A DNA stretch of 64,000 bases from JASHVB01 sp035523995 (GTDB lineage: Bacteria > Pseudomonadota > Alphaproteobacteria > Acetobacterales > Acetobacteraceae): contig DATKPQ010000116.1 of the NCBI GenBank assembly GCA_035523995.1, positions 59,741 to 123,740 of the forward strand. Direction: 5' to 3'. The translations under genes and the position numbers were made by a program. This document shows positions 25,173 through 34,266 of the stretch, piece by piece. The notes under the pieces were generated by a model, which saw only the letters and a program-made list of their open reading frames with translations, did not search any database and was not told the origin of the DNA. The stretch's first letter is position 1; each line of letters opens with the position of its first letter.

Positions 25173-26921
25173 ATGCCTGTCAATCTACAGCCGCTGAGCG
25201 CGGCGGAAGTCACGCAGTGGTTTGATTCGCCGGGCGAGGTGGCGTCGAACACGTTCGAGATTGCACTCGTGCTGGGCGGTACCGTGTCTGCAGGAGCCTA
25301 TACCGCGGGCGCGCTCGATTTCCTGATCGAAGCCCTGGACGCCTGGACAGACACGCGCGACGGTCCCAACGGGAAAGCGGTACCGCGCCATAAAGTCGTG
25401 ATCCGCATCATCGCCGGCACGTCGGGTGGCGGGGTGAACGCGGCCATCGCGGCGCGTGCGCTGGCCTACGATTTTCCCCATGTCTCGCGTGCAACGGAAG
25501 TCTCGGTCGCCGCCGGCAATCCGTTCTACGATACCTGGATCAATCGCCTCACGCTCGACGGCATGCTGAAGACCGACGACCTCAATGCGTCAGGTGCCAC
25601 GGCCGTTTCGCTGCTGAACGGTACCGTGATCGATGCTGCCGCCAGTAATCTGGTCGCATTTACCGCGCAAACGCAAAAGCCCCGCTCGTATCTCGCGAAC
25701 CCGTTGCGGCTGATCCTGACGCTCACCAACCTGAACGGCATCGCGTACCGCATCGACTTCGGCAGCATCGGGCTTCCGGACGGCAGCGCTGGCAACCTCG
25801 GTGAATCCTACGTCGACCACGCCGACTATGCGCGCTTCGCGCTGGTCTACCCAGGCCAGTCGCTCGAAATTCCGCGGCCCGACGAGTTCGTGCTCGGATT
25901 CGGGGACGCGCGATTCCCGCAGGCGACGGATTGGTCCACGTTCGGGCAGTTCGCCATGGCGACTGCAGCCTTTCCGATCGGTTTCCCGCCGCGCCGACTG
26001 ACCCGGCCGCTGGAGCACTATCGCTATCGGGTGGTGTCGGTCCCGGGCGATGACAATCCGGGAACCACCATGTGGTTGCCCCTGGTGCCGGACTGGGCAG
26101 CGATCCAGGATTGGGCAGGCGGCGGTCTGCCTGATGATTACCAGTTCCTCACCGTCGATGGCGGTGCGACCGACAATGAGCCGATCGAACTCGCGCGCAC
26201 AGTATTGGCGGGGATCACGGGCCGCAATCCGCGCGACGGCATGAGAGCCAATCGCGGTGTCGTGCTGATCGACCCATTCGCGGGCTCTGCCCAAATGGCG
26301 CCGCCTCTCACCATCGCGCTGCCTGACCTCGCGGAATCGCTGGTAACCGGCATGATCCAACAGACCCGTTACGATACCCGCGATATCCTGCTGGCCGCCT
26401 ATCCCGACGTCTATAGCCGGTTCATGCTCACGGCATTGCGGGAAAACAATCTCGGCGATCCGGCGCTGGCGACAGCGGGCATGGGTGCTTTTCTCGGCTT
26501 TGCCTGCGACGCGTTCCGCCGGCACGACTACTTGCTCGGCCGTAAAAATTGCCAGGACTTCCTGCGCACCCAGTTCGTGCTGCCGGAGCACAGCCCTGTC
26601 TTCGACGGATGCCTGGACGGTGTGCCGCTCGATGACTTCCGGTTCACCGACGATTCGGGCAGCTATCTGCCGATCATTCCGTTGGTAGGGCAGGCGCGGG
26701 TGGCGGAAACCACGGATCCCTGGCCAAAGAACGCGCTTGATCCGACCAAATTCCGCGGCGCGATCGAGCAACGGTTCGCCAAACTGCTCGAGACCGAATT
26801 CGCAAGCGGTCCACTCGCGAACGTGCTGGTGTGGCTGGGCGCAAAGATCGGCGAGGGAAAGATCGCCGACACGGTGATTTCGGCCATGCAGACCGCATTG
26901 ACACAATGGGGGCTTGCCTGA
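25173..26921 (+). CDS. patatin-like phospholipase
   Basis: A 582-aa patatin-domain protein. The oxyanion Gly-rich loop is LVLGGTVSAGAYTAGALDFL (~33-52). The nucleophile elbow is GTSGGG with Ser84 (GxSxG). The catalytic Asp is in VDGGATDNEP (Asp329). It is longer than minimal patatins, with an extra C-terminal ~200 residues of unknown role. Expected activity is acyl-ester hydrolysis of membrane lipids. No signal peptide is seen. It follows the cell-wall-hydrolase-like gene and the broken membrane gene in one direction, suggesting a common envelope-targeting function (inference). No nucleotide cyclase or other CBASS component is adjacent. Confidence 0.88.
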   Translation: MPVNLQPLSAAEVTQWFDSPGEVASNTFEIALVLGGTVSAGAYTAGALDFLIEALDAWTDTRDGPNGKAVPRHKVVIRIIAGTSGGGVNAAIAARALAYDFPHVSRATEVSVAAGNPFYDTWINRLTLDGMLKTDDLNASGATAVSLLNGTVIDAAASNLVAFTAQTQKPRSYLANPLRLILTLTNLNGIAYRIDFGSIGLPDGSAGNLGESYVDHADYARFALVYPGQSLEIPRPDEFVLGFGDARFPQATDWSTFGQFAMATAAFPIGFPPRRLTRPLEHYRYRVVSVPGDDNPGTTMWLPLVPDWAAIQDWAGGGLPDDYQFLTVDGGATDNEPIELARTVLAGITGRNPRDGMRANRGVVLIDPFAGSAQMAPPLTIALPDLAESLVTGMIQQTRYDTRDILLAAYPDVYSRFMLTALRENNLGDPALATAGMGAFLGFACDAFRRHDYLLGRKNCQDFLRTQFVLPEHSPVFDGCLDGVPLDDFRFTDDSGSYLPIIPLVGQARVAETTDPWPKNALDPTKFRGAIEQRFAKLLETEFASGPLANVLVWLGAKIGEGKIADTVISAMQTALTQWGLA

Positions 26922-27204
26922 GCGGGCACGGCCCGTTCGCTTTCGCGGACCCGCCGGGACCGGTCCATTCATGAAGCGATCCTGACGTGTCTCGAATGCC
27001 CCTGCATCTCCGCGGATGCGGTCGTCCCTGTTCGGTGTTGCTCCCGGACGGTTTCCCTGCCGCCCTTGTTGCCAGGGGCGCGGTGCGGTCTTGCCGCACC
27101 GTTTCGCTTTCGCCCGCAGGGTGCCCGGGAGAGGTCTCCAGGCCCGTATGCGGGCGGTTCGTTTTCTGCGGCACTGTCCCCGGAACGCCCGCTGCAAGTG
27201 AACG

Positions 27205-27636
27205 TTACGATGCCATGGTCGGGTCGTCCAGCGCCAACAGCCGAGTAATCCAGTCGCCGAAGTGGTGGCACTCGCTCCGCATTTTGGCCAGACCGATGCG
27301 CTGAGCGATCAACAGCCGGGCAACCGGCTTCTGATAGTCGGGCAGCAAACCTTGAATTCGCTTAGAGGGAGCCGTCAGAGGGTCGTCATCGATGTGCTCA
27401 GGGCTGGGAAATTGCGCGCGAATTGCGGTCACCGTCGAGATTGCTCGAGGTCTGTCCGGATGCGCCTCAACAAACGAAGCTGGATCCGAGAACAACAGAG
27501 CCTCAAATTCGTGGACCTGAATGTAGGGGATCAGACGATGGGATACGGGTATTGCGCTCAGACGGCTTGAGATATCCTGAGCAAGTTCATAGCGGGCTCC
27601 TGTCTTGGGTGAGGTTGTGAAGCCCCTCCATCCCAA
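27205..27636 (-). pseudogene. DUF4276-family protein, N-terminally truncated
   Basis: The 143-codon frame contains the C-terminal signature of DUF4276 proteins (HRLIPYIQVHEFEALLFSDP, then APSKRIQGLLPDY, IGLAKMRSECHHFGDWI). The N-terminal ~80 residues usual for the family are replaced by unrelated sequence with no good start. DUF4276 proteins are usually encoded beside an AAA/SMC-like ATPase. No such gene is present, so this is probably the remnant of a lost two-gene system. The 283 bp to its left (26922-27204) show nothing recognisable. Confidence 0.65.
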
Positions 27637-27837
27637 GACAGGACACGCCGCCCGGCCATCGAGCCGCAGTCCTTCAGCGCGACACTTTACCGCGACAGCG
27701 GTTTAGTCCTCCGACCCCAAGCGGACATTCGTACCGGAGCTCCGAACGACATTGGGCGCGCAAAAGGCCTGCCCGTAGCGTGGTCCAACGCCCTCGAGAT
27801 GTGCAGCGGACATCGAGCTACCGGCCACACGATGGGA

Positions 27838-28209
27838 TCACCGTGTCAGGCGGCGACAGTCGGACCCGCACGGCCCGTCTCCATCGTCGGGCCTGGGACC
27901 GGGACGATGCAACACCGATTTCGTGACCGTGATCTCTGCCATCGTCACACCCGTCAGCCGCTGCTCGCTTACGGCCGTGCCATTGATGATCAACGCATAG
28001 CCGCCGGGCTCTGTGGGCGGCCAGAACAATGACACGTTCCGCTCACGGTCGATGTTCTTGGCTGCGGATACACCCACGTTGCACCCGATGTAGCCGCCAT
28101 TATATTCAATCGTCACACTACTGGTGTGGGGACCATCCTTTGCGACCGTGAGGAGATAGGCCTCACTGCCATAGTGGGAGATCGCCTCGGCAAGCGTGCG
28201 GATCGCCAT
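27838..28209 (-). CDS. pyridoxamine 5'-phosphate oxidase-family protein
   Basis: A 123-aa small split-barrel flavin/pyridoxamine-oxidase-like protein. Family features visible: SSVTIEYNGGYIGCNVGV, NVSLFWPPTEPGGYALIING and a Cys-containing C-terminus (CGSDCRRL). The ATG at 28209 has AAAGGA just upstream and gives MAIRTLAEAI. Probably binds FMN or F420; the substrate is unknown. Monocistronic, with short empty gaps on both sides. Confidence 0.75.
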   Translation of the reverse strand: MAIRTLAEAISHYGSEAYLLTVAKDGPHTSSVTIEYNGGYIGCNVGVSAAKNIDRERNVSLFWPPTEPGGYALIINGTAVSEQRLTGVTMAEITVTKSVLHRPGPRPDDGDGPCGSDCRRLTR

Positions 28210-28401
28210 GATTGGTCCTTTCTTGGTTCCGGCCTGCAATGGCCCGCTTATTCAACCGCCCGATTCATACCCTGCTCGTCTCTCCTGCTGCCAGATCACG
28301 CACCACGGCGCCGCTCGCCTCACAGCGAGCCGCGTTCGGAAAGCGCAACGGGCACTACCGAATTTAGTCCGCCGTCTCAAGGGGCCAGTGCTGCGCGATA
28401 G

Positions 28402-29184
28402 CTAATGCGGGGAACCCAACACAGTATAGCCCTCTTCTTGAAATATCGCCCTGCTCTCGGGCGACACAATGAACTCAAGTATCGGCTTCGTATTCGGATT
28501 TCGGCTGCTGGCAACCTCGGCCACTGGATAGACAATGGGCGGATAGCTATCGGACGGAAACGTCCCAATGATGCTTACGCCTCGGTCCAGCCGGGCATCG
28601 GTATCAAACACAATGCCCAGTGCGGCCTCACGCCTTGAGACAAGCTCGAGAGCACCCAGCACGTCCTCGGCGACGGCGACGTGGCTCTTCACATTGTTCC
28701 AAACATCAAGCTTTTGCAGCGCCACCCGGCCGTAGCGCCCTGCCGGCATCATCATCGGATCGCACATCGCCAGCCGGCCCGCGCCCAACAGCCGCGCCAC
28801 CGGAAATCCTGGCGTGATCGCTACGGGCTGCGCCTGCTCAGCGGGTGCGACCAGCACCAACCGGCTCGAGAGAAGGTCGACGCGGCTCGCTGGATCGACC
28901 AGCTTGTGGGCAATGGCGTTGTCCATCCAGTCAAAGTCGGCTGAAAGGAAGATGTCGCCAGGCGCGCCATTCTCCAGTTGCTTCACCAGCGTGGGACTCG
29001 GGCCGTACACGGTCACGATCGCCACATGCAGCTTCGCTTCGGCCGCTCGCACCACCAGATCAAGCGCGTTCTTCAACGTCGCGGCAGCGAGGATCATGAC
29101 CGGCTGCGCGGCACGCGATGGTCGTGCCGCTACCGCAGCAATACCACCAAGAAGCAACAGGCGCCCACCGGACTTCCCCATCAT
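28402..29184 (-). CDS. molybdate-type ABC substrate-binding protein (ModA-like, orphan)
   Basis: A 260-aa ModA-family protein with signal peptide (LLLLGGIAAVAARPSRAA) and the family pattern AAATLKNALDLVV, VYGPSPTLVKQLENGAPGDIF and GIVFDTDAR. The binding pocket residues differ from the second ModA at 33364, so its oxyanion may not be molybdate. It has no adjacent permease or ATPase. Its ATG overlaps the stop of a truncated aldehyde dehydrogenase reading into it, which suggests it was brought there by a rearrangement. Confidence 0.85.
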   Translation of the reverse strand: MMGKSGGRLLLLGGIAAVAARPSRAAQPVMILAAATLKNALDLVVRAAEAKLHVAIVTVYGPSPTLVKQLENGAPGDIFLSADFDWMDNAIAHKLVDPASRVDLLSSRLVLVAPAEQAQPVAITPGFPVARLLGAGRLAMCDPMMMPAGRYGRVALQKLDVWNNVKSHVAVAEDVLGALELVSRREAALGIVFDTDARLDRGVSIIGTFPSDSYPPIVYPVAEVASSRNPNTKPILEFIVSPESRAIFQEEGYTVLGSPH

Positions 29185-29339
29185 GACATTGCGTTTGCCA
29201 GCGTATCGCCCAGATCGGAGCGGCTTGCATGCGGCACCGTACCGAGTGTGGTCTCATCGGCGGGGTTGATCATCGGTTGCCCGTCGGCGCTGCGCCATTC
29301 GCCGCCGATGTACAAGTTCAGTTCGAGGTAGTGGGCCAT
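29181..29339 (-). pseudogene. aldehyde dehydrogenase N-terminal remnant
   Basis: A 52-codon frame from the ATG at 29339: ELNLYIGGEWRSADGQP, then NPADETTLGTVPHASRSDL, an exact aldehyde-dehydrogenase N-terminus. It stops at TGA (29183-29181), overlapping the ModA start. A full enzyme is ~480 aa, so about 90% is missing, including the catalytic Cys and Glu. It resembles, but is not identical to, the N-terminus of the intact enzyme at 35813. Confidence 0.8.
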
Positions 29340-29357
29340 TGCATCGCTCCCGCAATG

Positions 29358-29720
29358 TCAGTGAATCGATCGAGGCGGCACGTCATGCGGCGCGCCGAAG
29401 GTGGCGACCGTCGCCATGCCCTGCACCTGCCACGGCTTGATGGTAAACGAGACGGCAAGACCTTCGGGCGTGCGCAGGGTCAGCACCATGCCGCTGCCGT
29501 TTTCTGCCGGGTCCATGCTCCAGGCATCGAGCGCGTGCCGAGCGCCCATCGGCGCGGGCCGCGGCATCGCTCGCAGCAGCGTGTTCAGGCAGGTGACCGG
29601 CACCGACAAAGCGAACTTCTGCCCGGTGGCGTCGCGCAGCAGCAGGACCAGCCGTGTGCCGTCGTCCGACAGAACCACGCTGTCCACCTCGGTCGCGTCG
29701 ATCCTGCTGCGCTCGCTCAT
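29358..29720 (-). CDS. hypothetical protein, 120 aa
   Basis: The frame from the ATG at 29720 (MSERSRIDATEVDSVVLSDD) encodes a beta-rich protein without signal peptide or membrane segment (for example TRLVLLLRDATGQKFALSVP). Codon composition matches the neighbours, and the gene sits just upstream of the aldehyde-dehydrogenase remnant on the same strand. I do not recognise the family. The frame extends 36 codons upstream without support. Confidence 0.55.
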   Translation of the reverse strand: MSERSRIDATEVDSVVLSDDGTRLVLLLRDATGQKFALSVPVTCLNTLLRAMPRPAPMGARHALDAWSMDPAENGSGMVLTLRTPEGLAVSFTIKPWQVQGMATVATFGAPHDVPPRSIH

Positions 29721-29870
29721 AACGCGGCGGCACCAGCCTTGAGCTCCCGACCGGGCACGGAATGCGGCATGACATTCATCGACCTTCCTCCTTGATGGCA
29801 TCGTAATTCCCGCATGGGTATAGCGCAAACTGGCTGGCTACGCCACCCCAGCCCCGCCGGTCGGCCCACT

Positions 29871-29962
29871 GTCATTGCGAGGAGCGAAGCGACGAAGCAA
29901 TCCCGGTCATCAGTGTCCCACCATGACCGGGATTGCTTCGCCGCTTCGTTCCTCGCAATGAC
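29871..29962. repeat. palindromic interspersed repeat, copy 3
   Basis: GTCATTGCGAGGAGCGAAGC at the left and its near-complement ending TCGCAATGAC at the right, with inner arms GAAGCAATCCCGGTCA / TGACCGGGATTGCTTC. It is the shortest and most perfectly palindromic of the four copies. Lies between the hypothetical gene and the dehydrogenase pseudogene. Confidence 0.9.
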
Positions 29963-29986
29963 AGTGAGCGTGGGTATGCGCGGCAG

Positions 29987-31356
29987 TTACGCTCCGCCGC
30001 GCGCCGCCTGGATTGCCTGCCAGGTGCGATGCGGCGTGTCGATGCGTGTGATGCCCAATTCCGATAACGCATCGACCGGTGCGTTCATCACCGCGGGCAG
30101 CGAACCAGCGCAGCCCGCCTCGCCGCAGCCCTTGGCACCCAGCGGGTTGGTCCGGGCAGGCATCGGGTGGCTTTGGAAACCCAGGACCGGCCGGTCGGAC
30201 GCACGCGGCAGGCCATAATCCATATAGGACCCGGTCAGCATCTGTCCGTCTTCGTCATAGGCGACGCTTTCCAACAGCGCCTGGCCGACGCCTTGCGCGA
30301 TACCGCCATGCGCCTGGCCCTCGACCAGCATCGGGTTCACCAGCACGCCAAAATCGTTGACCGTGGTGTAGCGGACGATGTCCACCATGCCGGTGTCAGG
30401 ATCGAGTTCGACTTCGGCAATGTGGCAGCTATTGGGAAACGCCGGCGGCACGCCTTTGAAAACGTGCCGGACATCCAGCGTGCGCGGCACATCGTCCGGC
30501 AAGTGCTCTGCGGTGCGCAGGCAGCAGGCAAATATATTCGGGATAGGCTGACGCCTTCATGCCGAACGAACCGCCGACATTGCCGGTCAACACGCGCAGC
30601 TTCTCCACCGGCACGCCGAGGATGCCGGACAACAGATTGCGCTCGCCGAATACGCCCTGGCAGCCGAGGCGCAGAATCAAACGATCGGACTCCACATCGT
30701 ATTCACCGATCGCCGCGCGCGGCTCCATCGGACAGACGACGATGCGGTTGCTGCGCAGCGACAGGCGTGTGACATGCGCCGCCTGTTCGAAGGCAGCAGC
30801 GACTTTTACCGTGTCGCCGTAATGGAAGTCCATGCAGACGTTGCCCGGCGCTTCGTCATGCGGCGACGGTGCGTTCGGCGCCGAGGCGGCACTGGCAGTG
30901 GTCACCGCCGGCAGCGAGTCGATATCGGCGAAGATCGACTCGACCGCGTCCTTGGCCTGTTTCGGCGTCTCGGCCACCACCATCGCGATCGGTTCGCCGA
31001 CATGGCGGACCCGGCCGGTCGCGAGCGAGCTGTGGCAGCCTTGGCGTCGGCGTGCCGTCGAAATTCTTGCCACCCGCCGCGGGCATGTTGCGGATACCCG
31101 CTTCATCCAGCTCCGCCGCGGTGACGACCAGGTGCACGCCCGGCATGCTGCGCGCGGCATCGGCGTCCACACCGCGCAACGTGCCGTGCGCAATCCGGCT
31201 GCGCAGCATGACACCATAGAGTTGGTTGCGCAGGTTGAGATCGTCGGTGTAGCGGCCCTCGCCGCGCAACAGGACCGGGTCCTCCTTGCGCGAAACTGGC
31301 TGGCCTACGGCAAACTTTTCGCTTATCAGCAACGATGGATCGAACGGCGCATTCGT
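29987..31356 (-). pseudogene. xanthine/CO dehydrogenase-family molybdopterin subunit, broken
   Basis: Three frames carry consecutive pieces of a CoxL/XdhB-type large subunit. N-terminal piece: KFAVGQPVSRKEDPVLLRGE, GRYTDDLNLRNQLYGVMLRS. Middle piece: VRHVGEPIAMVVAETPKQAK, VLTGNVGGSFGMKASAYPEY. C-terminal piece: DVRHVFKGVPPAFPN, NPLGAKGCGEAGCAGSLPAV. The first break (near 31022-31032) coincides with CTCGCTCG, a 4-bp duplication; removing one CTCG restores QLATGRVRHVG. The second, near 30515-30521, removes roughly 300 or more codons. At the expected start the sequence reads ACGAATGCGCCG, so the initiator may also be lost. Normal length is ~780 aa. Confidence 0.88.
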
Positions 31357-31446
31357 CCGGCGGCAACTTTCATGGCAATGGCGTGACGGTGACAGAACGC
31401 CATATCCAAGCGGATATAGCGCGGCGGGGCAACCCGCGCCCAGGTT

Positions 31447-31555
31447 GTCATTGCGAGGAGCGTAGCGACGAAGCAATCCCGGTCATGGGAATGTCCGGTT
31501 CGTCCGAGCGCCCAGTCAACCGAGATTCCTTCGGCCCTGCGGGCCTCGCAATGAC
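31447..31555. repeat. palindromic interspersed repeat, copy 4
   Basis: Starts GTCATTGCGAGGAGCGTAGC and ends TCGCAATGAC, with a diverged right arm. A further degenerate arm-like stretch (GTCGCTCCGCTCCTAGCAA) follows to about 31585. Located between the dehydrogenase pseudogene and modC. Confidence 0.8.
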
Positions 31556-31596
31556 ATGTGGGGTCGCTCCGCTCCTAGCAACGACACGTGGGCGGG

Positions 31597-32676
31597 TTAC
31601 CCGCCCAGCACCTCGATCGAGGTGGACTTGATCAGCGCCAAAACCGGCTTGCCGGGCGATAATGCCAGGCGCGCGATGGCATCCTGTGTCACCCGTGATA
31701 GCAGCGCACCATCGGGCAGTGCGACCTCGACCAGCACCGACCGCCGGATCGGATCGGCGATGATCTGGCGGACGGTGCCCGGAACGATGTTGTGCAGGCT
31801 GATGGCATCGGGCGCCTTGCCTGCCAGGATGACTTCGCGGGCTGGGATGCGGATGCGGCACTGGCTGCCTTGCGGCGAGTGCAGGAGCGGCACCCAGAAC
31901 GTCGCCCCGCCGCCTTCCAGCAGCGTCAGTTCGCGGTCGATGTCGTGCGACGCGATCCGGCACGGCAGAAGCGCGCCCGTATCGTCGCGCCGCGCCAAAG
32001 GAAGATCGGCGCGGGCCGAAATATCTGCGGCTGACCCGCTGGCGATCAATCGTCCCGCCTCGATCAGCACGATGGAATCGGCCAGCCGTGCGACTTCATC
32101 CACGGCGTGCGTCACGTAGAGCACCGGTAGGCTCAACGCGGTTTTCAGGCGGATCAGATACGGCATGATTTCCGCTTTGCGCGCGGCATCCAGGCTGGAG
32201 AGCGGCTCATCCATCAGCAGCAAATGCGGCTGTGCCAGCAGCGCCCGTCCGATCGCCAGGCGCTGCCGTTCGCCGCCTGACAAGGTGTGCGGGCGCCGGT
32301 CCAGCAGCGCTTCAATGCCGGGCAATGCGACCACTTCGTCGAACTTCACACGGCCTTCCGGAGCGCGGCGCAATCCAAACTGCAGATTGGTTGCCACCGA
32401 CATGTGCGGGAACAACCGCGCATCCTGGAACACCAGGCCGACGCGCCGTCGTTCCGGCGCCAGCCAGGCGCCGGACGCGGTATCGCTCAGCACCTTGCCA
32501 TCGACGACAACACGGCATTCATCCGGCCGCAGCAATCCGGCCGCCGCGGCAATGATGGTGGATTTTCCCGCCCCCGATGGACCGAACAACACCGTGACGC
32601 CTGGCGAGGGGGTTTCAAACGCAACATCGATCTCGATGGCCGGGAAAAGACGACGCAGCCGGACGTCCAGGCTCAT
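31597..32676 (-). CDS. modC: molybdate ABC transporter ATP-binding protein
   Basis: A 359-aa ABC ATPase with Walker A GPSGAGKST, signature LSGGERQRLAIGRALL, Walker B LLLMDEPLSSLD and switch VTHAVDEV. The C-terminal ~70 residues (SLHNIVPGTVRQII, VTQDAIARLALSPGKPV) form the TOBE/MOP regulatory domain typical of ModC. The ATG at 32676 overlaps the modB stop (ATGA). Energises molybdate import with ModB. Confidence 0.95.
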   Translation of the reverse strand: MSLDVRLRRLFPAIEIDVAFETPSPGVTVLFGPSGAGKSTIIAAAAGLLRPDECRVVVDGKVLSDTASGAWLAPERRRVGLVFQDARLFPHMSVATNLQFGLRRAPEGRVKFDEVVALPGIEALLDRRPHTLSGGERQRLAIGRALLAQPHLLLMDEPLSSLDAARKAEIMPYLIRLKTALSLPVLYVTHAVDEVARLADSIVLIEAGRLIASGSAADISARADLPLARRDDTGALLPCRIASHDIDRELTLLEGGGATFWVPLLHSPQGSQCRIRIPAREVILAGKAPDAISLHNIVPGTVRQIIADPIRRSVLVEVALPDGALLSRVTQDAIARLALSPGKPVLALIKSTSIEVLGG

Positions 32677-33401
32677 CGGCCCAGCACGGCGTTCAGCCGC
32701 TTGTTGGCCCATTCCGACAGGAACAGTCCGATCAGCGCGAGGACCACGGACACCAGCGATAGTTCCCCCGCCTTCGCCTCGCCGCCGGGCACCTGCAAGG
32801 CGGTGAAGATCGCCAGCGGCAGGGTCTGCGTCTGGCCGGCGATGTTCGCTGCGAAGGTGATCACTGCGCCGAATTCGCCCAGGCTGGTCGCGTAGGCGAC
32901 GATCGCGCCCACCAGGATGCCGGGCGAGGCCAGTGGCAGCGTCACGTTCGCCAGCCGGTCGAACCGCCCGGCGCCGAGTGTTTGCGCGGCTTGTTCCAGG
33001 CCAGGATCGGCGGCTTCCAGCGACAGGCGCACGGCACGGACCATCACCGGGAAGGTCATGACGGCGCAGGCCAGGCTGGCGCCGGCGGTAGTGAACACCA
33101 GCCGCAGGCCGAACCAGTCATACAGCAAGGATCCGACCGGACCGCGAATGCCGAAGATGATCAGCAGCAGCCAACCGGTGACGACTGGGGGCAGCACCAA
33201 CGGCAGATGTACCAAGGCGTCCACGATTGGACGACCGGGAAAGCGGTAGCGCGCCAGCACCCAGGCCGTCAGCACCGCCAGTGGCAATCCACAGCCGACG
33301 GCGCGGGCCGCCACGACCAGGGTCAGCCGGACCGCTTCCCATTCCTCCGTCGACAGCAGCAGACTATTCAACCGTGAAGCCGCGTTTGACGAAAATGGCA
33401 C
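32673..33401 (-). CDS. modB: molybdate ABC transporter permease
   Basis: A 242-aa ModB permease with ~5 helices and the coupling loop EQAAQTLGAGRFDRLANVTLPL. The ATG at 33401 gives a 38-bp overlap with modA. A TTG at 33371 (LNSLLLSTEEWEAVRL) fits the usual ModB N-terminus and is an equally plausible start. Part of modA-modB-modC reading leftwards. Confidence 0.93.
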   Translation of the reverse strand: MPFSSNAASRLNSLLLSTEEWEAVRLTLVVAARAVGCGLPLAVLTAWVLARYRFPGRPIVDALVHLPLVLPPVVTGWLLLIIFGIRGPVGSLLYDWFGLRLVFTTAGASLACAVMTFPVMVRAVRLSLEAADPGLEQAAQTLGAGRFDRLANVTLPLASPGILVGAIVAYATSLGEFGAVITFAANIAGQTQTLPLAIFTALQVPGGEAKAGELSLVSVVLALIGLFLSEWANKRLNAVLGR

Positions 33402-34113
33402 GGGCTTGCGGCCCGGCCAGGAAAGTCAGCAGTGCGCGAACGTCCGCCGTGTCGCCGGTTTTGGTGACTGCGAACGGATAAGCGATGGGATCATGCGTGT
33501 TGGCGGGAAATGTGCCCGCCACCATGACGGCTTTCGACACCGCGGCGTCGGTGGCGTAGACGATCCCGGCCGGTGCCTCGCCACGTTCCACCAGCAGCAG
33601 CGGCGATCGAACATCGGCCGCGCGGGCAAGCCGCGGCGCGGCTGTGTCCCACAGGCCAAGTTTCTTCAGTGATTGCTCTGCGTAAATGCCAACCGGCACA
33701 TGGGCGGGATCGCCGGTGGCGAGCCGGCCGCCCGCGCCGAGCATGGCCAACAGATTGAAGCCAGGCCCGATGGTGACGTGCTGTGGATGGTCCGCCGCAA
33801 CCACCAGCACCAGGTCGTTGCCGAGCAAGTCCCTGCGCGTGTCGGCAGCAATAAGATTCTTCCCAGCCAGGTAGTCCATCCACTTCTCGTCGGCGGAATC
33901 GAACAGATTGGCAGGGGCGCCATGCTCTATTTGCAGCGCCAGGGTCGAGCTGGAACCGAAGGACAGGCGCAGCGGCGGATGGCCCGCTCGGGTCCATTGT
34001 GCCGACACGTCTTTCATGGCATCGGTCAGGCTGGCGGCGGCGAAGACGGTAAGTTGCTGCGCTCGCGCGGCAATCGGCGCAAGCAACAAAACGACGACCA
34101 ACAGAAGGCGCAC
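33364..34113 (-). CDS. modA: molybdate ABC transporter substrate-binding protein
   Basis: A 249-aa periplasmic ModA: signal peptide (LLLVVVLLLAPIAARAQ), then LTVFAAASLTDAMKDVSAQW, FGSSSTLALQIEHGAPANLF and GIVYATDAAVSKAV, which are the oxyanion-pocket segments of true ModA. The GTG at 34113 places the signal peptide at the N-terminus; 20 extra codons upstream lack support. First gene of modABC, divergent from the molbindin gene 153 bp away. Confidence 0.93.
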   Translation of the reverse strand: MRLLLVVVLLLAPIAARAQQLTVFAAASLTDAMKDVSAQWTRAGHPPLRLSFGSSSTLALQIEHGAPANLFDSADEKWMDYLAGKNLIAADTRRDLLGNDLVLVVAADHPQHVTIGPGFNLLAMLGAGGRLATGDPAHVPVGIYAEQSLKKLGLWDTAAPRLARAADVRSPLLLVERGEAPAGIVYATDAAVSKAVMVAGTFPANTHDPIAYPFAVTKTGDTADVRALLTFLAGPQARAIFVKRGFTVE

Positions 34114-34266
34114 GGGGGAACAATCCTTGCCGGGAGGCGCGAGCGGTGTCACCTTGCAACGATATACCCGCATGCATTCAGCAACAAGCCGCCATCACAG
34201 CGGCGGGAACGTAACCGACCACGACGGGGGAAGAGCCAGACACCACGATTCAATGGAGCTCGTACC

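Noticed and set aside
25173..26921. CBASS-type defence system based on the patatin effector
   Set aside because: No nucleotidyltransferase (CD-NTase) or accessory gene is adjacent; the neighbours are cell-wall and membrane genes.
34114..34266. ModE-type operator between modA and the molbindin gene
   Set aside because: Only a short AACGATATAC-like half match is visible and there is no second arm, so the evidence is too weak.
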